Shown here one piece after another: positions 39,285 through 47,955 of a DNA stretch of 64,000 nt (the first letter of the stretch is position 1; each line of letters begins with the position of its first letter). Source of the stretch: Extensimonas perlucida (GTDB lineage: Bacteria; Pseudomonadota; Gammaproteobacteria; Burkholderiales; Burkholderiaceae_C); NCBI RefSeq assembly GCF_007655255.1, contig NZ_VMYE01000001.1:434001-498000 (forward strand). Direction: 5' to 3'. Under the pieces are notes generated by a model that was given only the letters and a program-made list of their open reading frames with translations, was not told where the DNA came from and made no database searches. The translations under genes and the position numbers were made by a program.

Positions 39285-39835
39285 CGAAATCGAGCACAAG
39301 CACTAAAAAAACCACCCCGAGCTGGGGCGATGTCAAGGCCAGGCTCGCCGACTTCGACCGCGTCGGGTTGATCGGCCTGCTGCAAGACCTGTACGCGGCC
39401 AGCAAGGAGAATCAGGCTTTTTTGCACGCCCGCTTTGCGTTGGGCGATGACCCGCTCAAACCCTACAAAGCGACGATCACGCAATGGATCAACCCTGCCG
39501 ACTATCGCAAGCCGCTGTCTGTGGCCAAGGCCAAGAAAGCCATCAGCGACTATAAAAAAGCGCTGGGTGAGCCCGAGGGCCTGGCGGAGCTTGCGGTGTT
39601 CTACTGTGAGGAGGTGTTCGACTTTCTGGCCGGTTGCGGCGTGGATGACGGTGGCTTTTACGACGCGCTGGAGCGCATGTTCGCGCAGGCGTTGAAGTAT
39701 GTGCTGGCCTTGCCCGAGGCGCGGCGAGCGTCGTTTCTTGCCCGGCTGGAGCGGGTGCGCGCACTGGGGCAGGACGTTGGCTGGGGCGTGGGCTACAGTT
39801 TCAACGACTGGTGGGTGGAGGCTGGTCTGGGGTAG
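39281..39835 (+). CDS. DUF6155-like protein coupled to type III res
   Basis: 184 residues starting at GTG 39281, which overlaps the res stop. A lysine-rich head (MTKSSTSTKKTTPSW) is followed by an all-helical body: LIGLLQDLYAASKENQAFLHARF, PYKATITQWI and KAKKAISDYKKALG. This resembles what I know as DUF6155, a family of unknown function. Coupling to res suggests it belongs to the R-M locus, perhaps as an accessory or a defence protein. The last 35 bp overlap the patatin gene on the opposite strand. Confidence 0.6.
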   Translation: MTKSSTSTKKTTPSWGDVKARLADFDRVGLIGLLQDLYAASKENQAFLHARFALGDDPLKPYKATITQWINPADYRKPLSVAKAKKAISDYKKALGEPEGLAELAVFYCEEVFDFLAGCGVDDGGFYDALERMFAQALKYVLALPEARRASFLARLERVRALGQDVGWGVGYSFNDWWVEAGLG

Positions 39836-41108
39836 GCAGCGCCCAGCCAAAAAACGCCCCGATCTCCGCGCGCTGGCGCATGGCGTCGTCCCAGCCGAGT
39901 GCCATCAGCGCCTGGGTGTAGCCGGGCTCGAACAGCAGGTAGCTCGCGAGTGCGCCGGTGCGCGGGTCGTTTTGTTGCACGCCCAGGATGCCGAGCAGGG
40001 CGCGTACCGAGGCGGGCAGCTCGCCTACATACTGCGTGGCCAGGGCGTCGAGCGGCTGCGATGGGGCGATCACCAGCAGGTCTATGGGGCGCAGCGGGCT
40101 GCGTGCGCGCGCTTCGGGCGGCACCAGCGAGAGCGTGTGGTTGATGCGCTGCATGCGCTCGATGTCGGCCCAGAGCGCGTCGAGAAAGATGCTCGACAGC
40201 GCATGGCCCCCGACCTGCGCGAGGGAAGGGTAGGGCGCGTCGGCCTGGCGAGCGTCATGCACGCGCAGGGCTGTGTGCGGGGGGGTGAAGCCTGCCGCAT
40301 CGGCTTCGTGCGCGCGCCCAGCGCCGATTACGAGGATGCGCTCGGCACCGAGGTGGATCGCGGGCGAGATTGGGGCGATCTGGCGGATGGAGCCGTCGCC
40401 GTACCAGTGCGTGTGGCCGTTTACATGCACCTGCCCCGCCGGAAAGATGAGCGGAATGGCCGACGAGGCGAGCAGGTGTTCTACGCCGATGCGTGTGTGC
40501 ACCGCGCGACGCTGGGCGCGCCGCCACGGCTGCATGGGGGTGGCAGCGTCGTAAAAGGTGACGTGCTGGCCGCTGGTGTAGCTGGACGCGGTGACGGCGA
40601 GTGCGCGCAGGTGTCCGGCTTGCAACAGGGCGGGCAGGCGTTCCATGGGCACCTGGGCGCGCAGCAGTGCGGCCAGCGGGGCGTTGTCGAGCAGTGAGTG
40701 CGGCTGGCGCTGGCGCCAGCGCGTGAGCGCCCAGCCGAGCGAGAGCAGCGATACCCAGCGCGCCCCGGCGCGCAGCGCCTCGAACACGCCGGCGTGGTAA
40801 ATGCTCGTGGCATGAAAGCTGCGCCAGGTGTCCGTGAGGCGGCGCACGGCGGTGTCGAAGTGGTCGCTGCCGCTGGCAAGCACAGCGGCGTTGATGGCCC
40901 CGGCCGAGGTGCCTGCGAGGATGGGGAAGGGGTTGCCGCTGCGCGTCTGGCCGGCCGCGCGGCGCAGCGCGGCGATGGCGCCCAGCACGCCGACCTGGTA
41001 GGCCGCGCGCGCCCCGCCGCCCGTGAGCACCAGGCCAGTGGTGGGCGCGGCGCCTGCGGTCGATGGCGGTGGCACTGCGCAGGGTGCCGAATTGCCGGAC
41101 ATGGTCAT
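39801..41108 (-). CDS. patatin-like phospholipase (RssA-type)
   Basis: 435-residue lipid acyl hydrolase. The oxyanion loop GLVLTGGGARAAYQVG is followed by the nucleophile elbow GTSAGAINA, and the catalytic aspartate is in WYGDGSIRQ, forming the Ser-Asp dyad. The long C-terminal part (LLSIFLDALWADIERM, RPIDLLVIAPS) is seen in RssA-like bacterial patatins. Start ATG 41108 is used; GTG 41111 and ATG 41102 are alternatives. The 3' end overlaps the DUF6155-like gene by 35 bp, and its 5' side abuts a MITE-like element whose left inverted repeat starts 15 bp upstream of the ATG. Confidence 0.9.
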   Translation of the reverse strand: MTMSGNSAPCAVPPPSTAGAAPTTGLVLTGGGARAAYQVGVLGAIAALRRAAGQTRSGNPFPILAGTSAGAINAAVLASGSDHFDTAVRRLTDTWRSFHATSIYHAGVFEALRAGARWVSLLSLGWALTRWRQRQPHSLLDNAPLAALLRAQVPMERLPALLQAGHLRALAVTASSYTSGQHVTFYDAATPMQPWRRAQRRAVHTRIGVEHLLASSAIPLIFPAGQVHVNGHTHWYGDGSIRQIAPISPAIHLGAERILVIGAGRAHEADAAGFTPPHTALRVHDARQADAPYPSLAQVGGHALSSIFLDALWADIERMQRINHTLSLVPPEARARSPLRPIDLLVIAPSQPLDALATQYVGELPASVRALLGILGVQQNDPRTGALASYLLFEPGYTQALMALGWDDAMRQRAEIGAFFGWALPTPDQPPPTSR

Positions 41109-41122
41109 CACAGAGTGTGCCC

Positions 41123-41308
41123 GTTCAACCCAGATTGTTCATTAGGACGCGGGATGATGGCGAGGCGACTGGCGAGGCAGTTTGGTCGCGGCTGAGGAGT
41201 GCATGGCCAGTGCCATGGACGACGAAGCAGCGGCAAAAATGACCGTCAGCCGTCCGCCAGCGCCCGCGTAGGCCCGAAGGGCCGCCTAATGGACAATCTG
41301 GGTTCAAC
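41123..41308. mobile_element. 186-bp MITE-like element with 24-bp imperfect terminal inverted repeats
   Basis: The left end 41123-41146 (begins GTTCAACCCAGATTGTTCAT) and right end 41285-41308, read in reverse complement (begins GTTGAACCCAGATTGTCCAT), match at 22 of 24 positions. No transposase lies between. The target duplication is short or lost (CC on both sides at most). The right end reaches into the ABC-F gene, where it provides the stop codon, and the left end lies 15 bp from the patatin start, so the element forms nearly the whole gap between the two genes. Confidence 0.75.
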
Positions 41309-43220
41309 CCGCCAGGCTCTCCCAGCGCTCGAGCGCGGTCATGAGCTCGTCTTCGATCGCGCTGATGCGCGTGAGCGCGGCGGCGGCGCGGGCTGGGTCG
41401 CGTGAGTAGAGGCTGCCGTCGGCGAGCTCGTCCTGCAGCGTTTTTTGCTCGGCTTCGAGCGCGCTGATGCGCTCTGGAAGTTGCTCGAGTTCGCGCTGGT
41501 CTTTGTAGCTCAACTTCTTTTTCGGTAGCTGCTCGCGCTTGCTGGATGGGCATTGAGGCACAGTTTCATTCAAATTTTTGGAGCCGCCGCCCGCACCGCT
41601 GGAGCCGGGTGTCGGGGCCGCCGTCGCCGCCGCAGCCAGCGCGCGGCTGCGCTGCGACTGCTGCAGCCAGTCCTGCACGCCGCCTTCGTACTCGCGCCAG
41701 CGGCCGTCGCCCTCGTAGGCGATGGTGCTGGTGACCACGTTGTCCAAAAAGGTGCGGTCGTGGCTCACGAGGAACACCGTGCCCTCGTAGCGCGCGAGCA
41801 GGTCTTCGAGCAGCTCCAGCGTGTCGATGTCCAGGTCGTTGGTGGGCTCGTCGAGCACGAGCACGTTCGCGGGCCGCGCGAACAGGCGCGCGAGCAGCAG
41901 CCGGTTGCGCTCGCCGCCCGAGAGCGAGCGCACGGGCGAGTGCGCGCGCGCCGGTGCGAACAGGAAGTCGCCGAGGTAGCTTTTGACGTGCTTGCGCTGG
42001 CCGCCGATCTCTATCCACTCGCTGCCCGGGCTGATGAAGTCTTCGAGCGTGGCGTCGAGGTCGAGCGCGGCGCGCATCTGGTCGAAGTAGGCGACCTGCA
42101 GGTTCGCGCCGCGGCGCACCTGGCCCGCGTCGGGCTGCAACTCGCCGAGGATGAGCTTGAGCAAGGTCGTCTTGCCCGCGCCGTTGGGGCCTATCAGCCC
42201 GACCTTGTCGCCGCGCAGGATGAGCGCGCTGAAGTCGCGCACCACGCAGCGCGCGCCAAAGGACTTGGACACGCCTTGCAGCTCGGCCACGATCTTGCCC
42301 TGGTAGCCGCCGCTGCCGCTGGCCGCGTCCATGCGCACCTTGCCCACGGCCTCGCGCCGGGCCTGGCGGTGCGCGCGCAGCTGCTCCAGGCGGTGGATGC
42401 GGCTCTGGCTGCGCGTGCGGCGCGCTTCCACGCCTTTGCGAATCCACACCTCCTCCTGCGCGAGCAGCTTGTCGGCCTTCGCGGCGATCGTGGCCTCCTG
42501 CGCCAGCTGCTCCTCTTTTTGTTGCTGGTAGCGCGCGAAATTGCCGGGGTAGGAGCGTAATTTGCCGCGGTCGAGCTCTACGATGCGCGTGGCGATGCGG
42601 TCCAAAAAGGCGCGGTCGTGCGTGATCGTGACCACGCTGCCGGGGAAGGCGAGCAGCAGCTCTTCGAGCCACTCGATCGCGGTGATGTCGAGGTGGTTGG
42701 TGGGTTCGTCGAGCAGCAGCACGTCAGGCCGCGCAACCAGCGCCTGCGCGAGCGCGACGCGTTTTTTCATGCCGCCCGAGAGCGTGGCGATGCGCGCCTC
42801 GGGCTCGAGCTGCAGACGCTGCAGCGTCTCTTGCACGCGCTGCTCCCAGTTCCAGCCGTCGTGCTGCTCTATGAACGATTGCAGCGCGTCCAAATCCACC
42901 CCGGCCTCGTGCGCGAGGTAGCGCTCGCGCGCGGCGATCACGTCGCGCAGGCCCGCGGCGACGGCGCTGAAGATGGTGTCATGCGCGTCCAGCTGCGGCT
43001 CCTGCGCCACGTAGGCCACGCGCAGGCCTTGTTGTAGCTGCAGCGTGCCGTCGTCGGGCTGCATCAGGCCGCCGAGGATTTTCAAGAGCGATGATTTGCC
43101 CGCGCCGTTGCGCCCGATCAGGCCCACGCGCTCGCGCGCTTCGAGGGCAAAGTCCGCGTGGTCTAGCAAAGCTACGTGCCCGAAGGCGAGTTGTGCGTTC
43201 AATAAGGTGATCCATGCCAT
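41304..43220 (-). CDS. uup: ABC-F family ATPase, Uup type
   Basis: Soluble ATPase with two ABC cassettes and no membrane part; ABC-F proteins act on ribosomes, and Uup also affects DNA repair and element excision. 638 residues. Walker A: GRNGAGKSS and GPNGAGKTT. Signatures: LSGGMKKR and LSGGERNR. Walker B: VLLLDEPTNHLD and VLVLDEPTNDLD. The interdomain linker is rich in Arg/Gln and the C-terminus has the Uup coiled coil (LSYKDQRELEQLPERISALEAEQ). The stop codon TGA (41304-41306) is part of the MITE inverted repeat, so the original C-terminus may have been a few residues longer. Confidence 0.93.
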   Translation of the reverse strand: MAWITLLNAQLAFGHVALLDHADFALEARERVGLIGRNGAGKSSLLKILGGLMQPDDGTLQLQQGLRVAYVAQEPQLDAHDTIFSAVAAGLRDVIAARERYLAHEAGVDLDALQSFIEQHDGWNWEQRVQETLQRLQLEPEARIATLSGGMKKRVALAQALVARPDVLLLDEPTNHLDITAIEWLEELLLAFPGSVVTITHDRAFLDRIATRIVELDRGKLRSYPGNFARYQQQKEEQLAQEATIAAKADKLLAQEEVWIRKGVEARRTRSQSRIHRLEQLRAHRQARREAVGKVRMDAASGSGGYQGKIVAELQGVSKSFGARCVVRDFSALILRGDKVGLIGPNGAGKTTLLKLILGELQPDAGQVRRGANLQVAYFDQMRAALDLDATLEDFISPGSEWIEIGGQRKHVKSYLGDFLFAPARAHSPVRSLSGGERNRLLLARLFARPANVLVLDEPTNDLDIDTLELLEDLLARYEGTVFLVSHDRTFLDNVVTSTIAYEGDGRWREYEGGVQDWLQQSQRSRALAAAATAAPTPGSSGAGGGSKNLNETVPQCPSSKREQLPKKKLSYKDQRELEQLPERISALEAEQKTLQDELADGSLYSRDPARAAAALTRISAIEDELMTALERWESLAG

Positions 43221-43257
43221 GGGCCGCGATTATCCAAGCCGCGCTACCATCCCCGCC

Positions 43258-44526
43258 ATGCCAGACAGCCAAGACTTGACGACGCGCCTCATCCACCACC
43301 CTTACACGCCGCCGCCGGGCTTTGCCGCGCCGCAGCCGGGCGTGTTCAAGGCCTCGACGGTGATCTTTCCGAACGTGGCCGCGCTGCGCTCGCGCGAGTG
43401 GAAGGACAAAAGCGGCTACACCTACGGTCTGCACGGCACGCCCACCACTTTCACGCTCGAAGAGCGCCTGTGTACGCTCGAAGGCGGCTTGCACTGCCTG
43501 CTCGTGCCCAGCGGCCTGGCGGCCATCAGCACCGTGGGCCTGGCGCTGCTGCAGCCGGGCGACGAGGTGCTGATCCCTGACAACGCCTATGGCCCGAACA
43601 AGGAGTTCGCGCGCGGCGAGCTTGCGCGCTTTGGCGTGCGCTACCGGCTGTACGACCCGCTGGACGCTGCCGACTTTGCCGCGCAGATCACCCCGGCCAC
43701 GCGCCTCGCGTGGCTCGAAGCGCCAGGTTCGGTGAGCATGGAGTTCCCTGACTTGCCGGCGCTGGTGCGCATCTGCCGCGCGCACGGCGTGTGCTGTGCG
43801 CTCGACAACACCTGGGGCGCGGGCCTGGCGTTTGCGCCGTTTGATCTGCTGCGCGACGGCGGCAGCCTGGGCGTGGACATCTCCATCCACGCGCTGACCA
43901 AGTACCCGAGCGGCGGTGGCGACGTGCTCATGGGCAGCATCGTCACGCGCGATGCGGCGCTGCACCAGCGGCTGCAGCGCACGCACATGCACCTGGGGCT
44001 GGGCGTGGGCGCGAACGACGCCGAGGCCGTGCTGCGCGCGCTGCCCAGCCTGGCGCTGCGCTACCGCGCGCACGACGTGGCGGCGCGCACGCTCGCGCGC
44101 TGGCTCGCGCAGCAAAGCCAGGTGGTGCAGGTGTTGCACCCGGCGCTGCCGGGCGCGCCGGGGCACGCACATTGGCGCGCGCTGTGCGCCGGCACACATG
44201 CAGCAGGGCAGGGTGCTATGAAGGAAGGAGCTGCCAGCGCTTATCCAGGCGTGGCTGCAGGCCTTTTCAGCATCATTTTTGACGCGCGCTACCGCGCCGA
44301 GCAGGTCGATGCTTTTTGCGATGCGTTGCGCCTGTTCAAGATCGGCTACAGCTGGGGCGGGCCGATCAGTCTGGTCGTGCCCTACCAGCTTGAGGCCATG
44401 CGCAGCCGCCCCGCGCCGCAGCTGCGCCCGGGCCATCTGGTGCGCTTTTCCGTCGGGCTCGAAGCGGTGGCAGATTTGCAGTGCGATTTGCAGCAGGCCT
44501 TGGCGCTGGCGCTGCCGCCGCTATAG
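43258..44526 (+). CDS. metC: cystathionine beta-lyase (Cys/Met metabolism PLP enzyme)
   Basis: Cleaves cystathionine to homocysteine, pyruvate and ammonia in methionine synthesis. 422 residues. The PLP lysine is K215 (HALTKYPSGGGDVLMG), with YTYGLHGTPTT, LVPSGLAAIS, DNTWGAGLAF and FKIGYSWGGPISL. Related gamma-lyase activities cannot be excluded. Residues about 320-339 (GAMKEGAASAYPGVAAGLFS) are encoded by a palindromic repeat copy in frame, a likely insertion into a loop before GLFSIIF. The start follows TACCAT at 43245-43250, a possible -10 box seven bases from the ATG. Divergent from the ABC-F gene. Confidence 0.9.
   Translation: MPDSQDLTTRLIHHPYTPPPGFAAPQPGVFKASTVIFPNVAALRSREWKDKSGYTYGLHGTPTTFTLEERLCTLEGGLHCLLVPSGLAAISTVGLALLQPGDEVLIPDNAYGPNKEFARGELARFGVRYRLYDPLDAADFAAQITPATRLAWLEAPGSVSMEFPDLPALVRICRAHGVCCALDNTWGAGLAFAPFDLLRDGGSLGVDISIHALTKYPSGGGDVLMGSIVTRDAALHQRLQRTHMHLGLGVGANDAEAVLRALPSLALRYRAHDVAARTLARWLAQQSQVVQVLHPALPGAPGHAHWRALCAGTHAAGQGAMKEGAASAYPGVAAGLFSIIFDARYRAEQVDAFCDALRLFKIGYSWGGPISLVVPYQLEAMRSRPAPQLRPGHLVRFSVGLEAVADLQCDLQQALALALPPL
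44215..44272 (+). repeat. palindromic repeat copy, in frame inside metC
   Basis: CTATGAAGGAAGGAGCTGCC then AGCGCTTATCCAG and GCAGGCCTTTTCA matches the plus-orientation consensus AGCTGCTAGCGCTT-n-GCTAGAGGCCTTTTTCA. It encodes residues about 320-339 of the lyase, just before the conserved GLFSIIF, and looks like a recent in-frame insertion. Confidence 0.75.
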
Positions 44527-44630
44527 CAGTTCTGGCTGTTGGATAGTTTGATGTAGAACAAGGGTTTTCCATGATGGCGTAGCGGCGGCGAAAGTTTTAC
44601 TTTGGGACATTCCTATTGCAGGAGGCCCCG

Positions 44631-45443
44631 ATGAACGAATCCCCCGCCACTTCCGACCTCACCCCAGCCGCCGAGCCCGCCTACGCCATCACGCTGCAGC
44701 CTTTGCGCTGGGCCGACCCGCTGCGCTGGCTGCGCAAGGGCTTGCAGGATGTGCGCGCCGCGCCCGGTATCGCGCTGTTTTATGGCTTTTGTTTCTGGTG
44801 CATGGCACTGTTGCTGGGCTGGGTGTTTCGCAATGAGCCTGAATACACCATGTCGCTCGCGAGCGGCTGCCTTCTGGTCGGGCCGTTTCTGGCCATGGGC
44901 TTGTACGACACGAGCCGCCGCCGCGAAGCCGGGCTCGCGCCCGACCTGGGCCAATCCATCACCTGTTGGGACAGCCACATGGGCAGCATGGGCATGCTGG
45001 TGCTCGTGCTGATCGTGCTCGAGCTGCTCTGGGGACGCGCCTCGCTCGTGGTGTTTGCGGTGTTTTTCGACACCGGCATGCCCTCGTCGAGCGGTGTGTT
45101 CGAGGCCGTGTTCAACCCGCGCAACTGGGAATTCGTCGCGGTCTATACCGTGGTCGGCGGGGCGTTCGCGGCGCTGGTGTTTTCGTGCACGGTGGTGTCC
45201 ATCCCCATGATCCTGGACCGCGACACCGACGCGCTCACAGCCGGCATCACGAGCATGCGCGTGGTTGCCGAAAACCCCGGCGTCATGCTGCTGTGGGGCG
45301 CTTTGATCACGGCGCTCGTCGTGGCCTCGCTGTGGATCTGGGGCGCGGGTCTGCTGCTCGTGGGCCCGGTGCTGGGCCATGCAAGCTGGCACGCCTACCG
45401 CGCCGCGGTGGCGCCAGCGCCCACGGGTACGGGCGCTGCCTGA
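44631..45443 (+). CDS. DUF2189 integral membrane protein
   Basis: 270 residues with six hydrophobic segments (GIALFYGFCFWCMALLLGWV; SLASGCLLVGPFLAMGLYDT; MGMLVLVLIVLELLW; VYTVVGGAFAALVFSCTVV; MLLWGALITALVVASLWIW; LLLVGPVLGHASWHAYR). The conserved VGPFLAMGLYDTSRRRE and RDTDALTAGITSMRVVAENP fit the DUF2189 family; its function is unknown, though genes often sit near respiratory oxidase genes. A near-perfect GGAGG lies 6 nt before ATG 44631, making the start secure. Convergent with the esterase gene with no spacing between the stops. Confidence 0.9.
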   Translation: MNESPATSDLTPAAEPAYAITLQPLRWADPLRWLRKGLQDVRAAPGIALFYGFCFWCMALLLGWVFRNEPEYTMSLASGCLLVGPFLAMGLYDTSRRREAGLAPDLGQSITCWDSHMGSMGMLVLVLIVLELLWGRASLVVFAVFFDTGMPSSSGVFEAVFNPRNWEFVAVYTVVGGAFAALVFSCTVVSIPMILDRDTDALTAGITSMRVVAENPGVMLLWGALITALVVASLWIWGAGLLLVGPVLGHASWHAYRAAVAPAPTGTGAA

Positions 45444-46127
45444 TCAGCGCAGCAGCTTGACGAGCTGCGGCCAGACGTTGGCCAGCAGGCGCGGCTGCGC
45501 CTGCGCGTTCGGGTGGATGCGGTCGGGCTGGAACGAGGCCGTGGGGTCGGGCCCGTCGGCCACACCTGCGAGCAAAAAGGGTACGAGCGCCGCCTTGTGC
45601 GCGCGCGCCACTTTGGGAAACAGCGCGGCGAATCGCTGCGTGTAGGCAGCGCCGTAGTTGGGCGGCACCTGCATGCCCACGAGCAGCACCTTCGCGCCCG
45701 CCTGCTGCGCAGCCTGCACCATGGCCACGAGGTTCTCTTCGGTGTGCTGCAGGGCCAACCCGCGCAGCGCGTCGTTGCCGCCGAGTTCTATCACCACCAC
45801 GCTGGGGTGGTGCTGGGCGAGCAGCGCCGGCAGGCGCGCGCGCCCGCCCGAGGTGGTCTCGCCACTGATGCTCGCGTTGACCACGGTGGCGGGGATTTTT
45901 TCCTGCGCCAGCTTTTTTTCGAGCAGCGCCACCCAGCCGCTGCCGCGCGGCAGGCCGTATTCGGCGCTCAGCGAGTCGCCCAGCACGAGGATCACGGGTG
46001 TGCGTGCCGGCGTTTGGGGCGCTTCGGTCGCTTGGCGTGCGCGCGCAGGCGTGCCGAAAAGCCCCGCAGCCACGGCAGCACCCGAGCGCAGGATAAAGTC
46101 GCGTCGAAGCACAGTGCGAATCCTCAT
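45444..46127 (-). CDS. GDSL-family arylesterase/thioesterase (TesA-like), Tat-exported
   Basis: 227 residues from ATG 46127. The N-terminus RRDFILRSGAAVAAG is a twin-arginine signal. The mature part is an SGNH hydrolase: block I VILVLGDSLSAEYGL (Ser), block II Gly in SISGETTSGG, block III GGNDALRGL (Asn) and block V DRIHPNAQAQ (Asp and His). TesA-type enzymes cleave aryl esters and acyl-CoA in the periplasm. It is divergent from a YbbA-like ATPase gene, as tesA and ybbA are in E. coli. Confidence 0.92.
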   Translation of the reverse strand: MRIRTVLRRDFILRSGAAVAAGLFGTPARARQATEAPQTPARTPVILVLGDSLSAEYGLPRGSGWVALLEKKLAQEKIPATVVNASISGETTSGGRARLPALLAQHHPSVVVIELGGNDALRGLALQHTEENLVAMVQAAQQAGAKVLLVGMQVPPNYGAAYTQRFAALFPKVARAHKAALVPFLLAGVADGPDPTASFQPDRIHPNAQAQPRLLANVWPQLVKLLR

Positions 46128-46147
46128 TCCCAACCTTTCATGACTTC

Positions 46148-46888
46148 ATGACCCAAGCCGCGCCCTTTTCACCGCCTTCGCCCCAGGCCACCAGCCCCAG
46201 TGCAGAGCCCATGGTGGCCGTGGAGCACCTGAGCAAGTCAGTGACGGATTCGAGCGGCACGCTCGACATTTTGCGGGATGTGGACTTTTGCCTCGCGCCG
46301 CGCGAGACGGCGGCCATCGTGGGCGCCTCGGGTTCGGGCAAGAGCACGCTGCTGTCGCTGATCGCCGGGCTCGATACACCCACGCGCGGCACCGTGCGCC
46401 TCGCCGGGCAAGACCTGTTCGCGCGCGACGAGGACGCGCGTGCCGCGCTGCGCGCGCAAAAGCTGGGCTTCGTGTTCCAGAGCTTTCAACTGCTTGCGCA
46501 CCTCACGGCGCTTGAAAACGTGATGCTGCCGCTGGAGCTCGCCGGGCAGCGCGACGCACGCCGGCGCGCGGCCGAGATGCTGGCGCGCGTGGGGCTCGCG
46601 CAGCGCCTGCGCCACTACCCCAAGCTGCTCAGCGGCGGCGAGCAGCAGCGCGTGGCGCTCGCGCGGGCCTTCGTCGTGCAGCCCGCCGTGCTGCTGGCCG
46701 ACGAGCCCACGGGCAGCCTGGACTTCGCCACCGGCGAAAAAGTCATGCAGCTGATGTTCGAGCTCAACCGCGAGCAAGGCACCACGCTGGTGCTCGTGAC
46801 GCACGACGCGCGCATTGCCGTGCAGTGCCGCCGGCGCATCACGCTTGAGGCCGGGCAGGTGGTGGAGGACGTGGGCGGCGCCGGTTGA
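46148..46888 (+). CDS. ABC transporter ATP-binding protein (YbbA/LolD-like)
   Basis: 246 residues. Walker [11 protein letters not shown]-loop [13 protein letters not shown], signature [15 protein letters not shown], Walker [13 protein letters not shown] and the H-switch LVTHD. This is the MacB/LolD-type class. In E. coli ybbA is followed by a permease gene (ybbP); none is present here, as the next gene is a convergent hydrolase, so the partner must be elsewhere or absent. The first 22 residues (Pro/Ser-rich) are not conserved; a later start at the ATG encoding [10 protein letters not shown] is possible. Confidence 0.9.
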   Translation: MTQAAPFSPPSPQATSPSAEPMVAVEHLSKSVTDSSGTLDILRDVDFCLAPRETAAIVGASGSGKSTLLSLIAGLDTPTRGTVRLAGQDLFARDEDARAALRAQKLGFVFQSFQLLAHLTALENVMLPLELAGQRDARRRAAEMLARVGLAQRLRHYPKLLSGGEQQRVALARAFVVQPAVLLADEPTGSLDFATGEKVMQLMFELNREQGTTLVLVTHDARIAVQCRRRITLEAGQVVEDVGGAG

Positions 46889-46950
46889 GGCGGCCTGTGC
46901 GCCCGGGCGCCTCGGGTGGTCGAAAGCGGTCGAACCGGCGCGATGCCCGC

Positions 46951-47955
46951 TCACAGATGCGCCAGAAACGCATCCACCGCATCGGTGTAGGCGCCGGGCT
47001 CGCCCAGCAGGCGGTTGATGTCCATGTGCGATAGCGTCTGCGGCAGCACCTGCACGCGCGCGCCGAACTGCGCGGCGCGTTCGGCGAATCGCTGGCCCTG
47101 CGGGCACGCATCCTGCCGGCGCGTGGAGCACACGATCAGCGTGGGGACTATGGGCCCGGCAAGCTGCTGCAGCGGCGAGGATTGGCGCCAAAAATCCGGG
47201 TCTTGCCCGAAGGCCTGGTCGTACAGGCGCGGGTGCCGCTGGTTCATGATTGCGGGCACGTCCAGCGCGCCGCTGTCCAGCGATACGGTGCCGCGCCAGG
47301 CCTGCGCACCCTGCGCATGGGCGAGCTGCGGCGCGGCCGTGAGCAGCATCACCAGATGCGCGCCCGCCGAGTGCCCCATGAGCACCACATCGTGCGCACC
47401 GGCCCCCCAGCCGGGCGCGAGCTGCTGCACTTTGGCGAGCGCACGGGCGACGTCGCGGGCCTGCTCGATGGGGTCGGCCTGCGGCAGCATGCGGTAGTTG
47501 GTGCTCACGACGATCCAGCCCTGCGCGCCCCAGTGCCGCACCTTGGGCTCCCAGACGCCGGGCGAGGTCTTGTCGCCGCGCCGCCAGCCGCCGCCGTGCA
47601 CCATGAGCAGGATTTTCGGGCGCGCGCTGCGCTGGGCGGGCAGATAGACGTCAAAGCGCTGCGCCGCGTCCGGCCCATACGCCACATGGGCCACCTCGGC
47701 CACTTCGTTGGGCAGGCGCCCGTTTGGTGAGCCATCTGCCCACGACGAAGACGCCTGCTGGCCGCCACCGCGCTCGCCGCCCAGCCAGGCGCGCAAGGGG
47801 CCGGCATGCGCAGGCATGGCCGCGGCCAGCAGCGCCGCGCCCAGCAGCGCCGCGCCCAGCACCACGGCAGACCACAACCTGCCTGGCGGGGCGCGGCGTG
47901 CGGGCGGCAGTGCGGCAGTTTGAAAAAAAGAGCGTGCAGGCATCAGCGGGGTCAT
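46951..47955 (-). CDS. alpha/beta hydrolase (BD-FAE/carboxylesterase-like), secreted or membrane-anchored
   Basis: 334 residues. An N-terminal hydrophobic segment with an AHA end (about residues 28-51) is probably a signal peptide. The hydrolase part has the oxyanion HGGGW (MVHGGGWRRGDK), the nucleophile GHSAGAHL and the catalytic His in LSHMDINRLLG. The likely substrate is a small ester; close relatives act on short acyl or kynurenine-like esters. The stop is convergent with that of the YbbA-like gene. Confidence 0.85.
   Translation of the reverse strand: MTPLMPARSFFQTAALPPARRAPPGRLWSAVVLGAALLGAALLAAAMPAHAGPLRAWLGGERGGGQQASSSWADGSPNGRLPNEVAEVAHVAYGPDAAQRFDVYLPAQRSARPKILLMVHGGGWRRGDKTSPGVWEPKVRHWGAQGWIVVSTNYRMLPQADPIEQARDVARALAKVQQLAPGWGAGAHDVVLMGHSAGAHLVMLLTAAPQLAHAQGAQAWRGTVSLDSGALDVPAIMNQRHPRLYDQAFGQDPDFWRQSSPLQQLAGPIVPTLIVCSTRRQDACPQGQRFAERAAQFGARVQVLPQTLSHMDINRLLGEPGAYTDAVDAFLAHL

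Noticed and set aside
46901-46912. 12-bp palindrome GCGCCCGGGCGC between convergent genes
   Set aside because: It has no loop and no T-run; in DNA of this composition such short palindromes are expected by chance.
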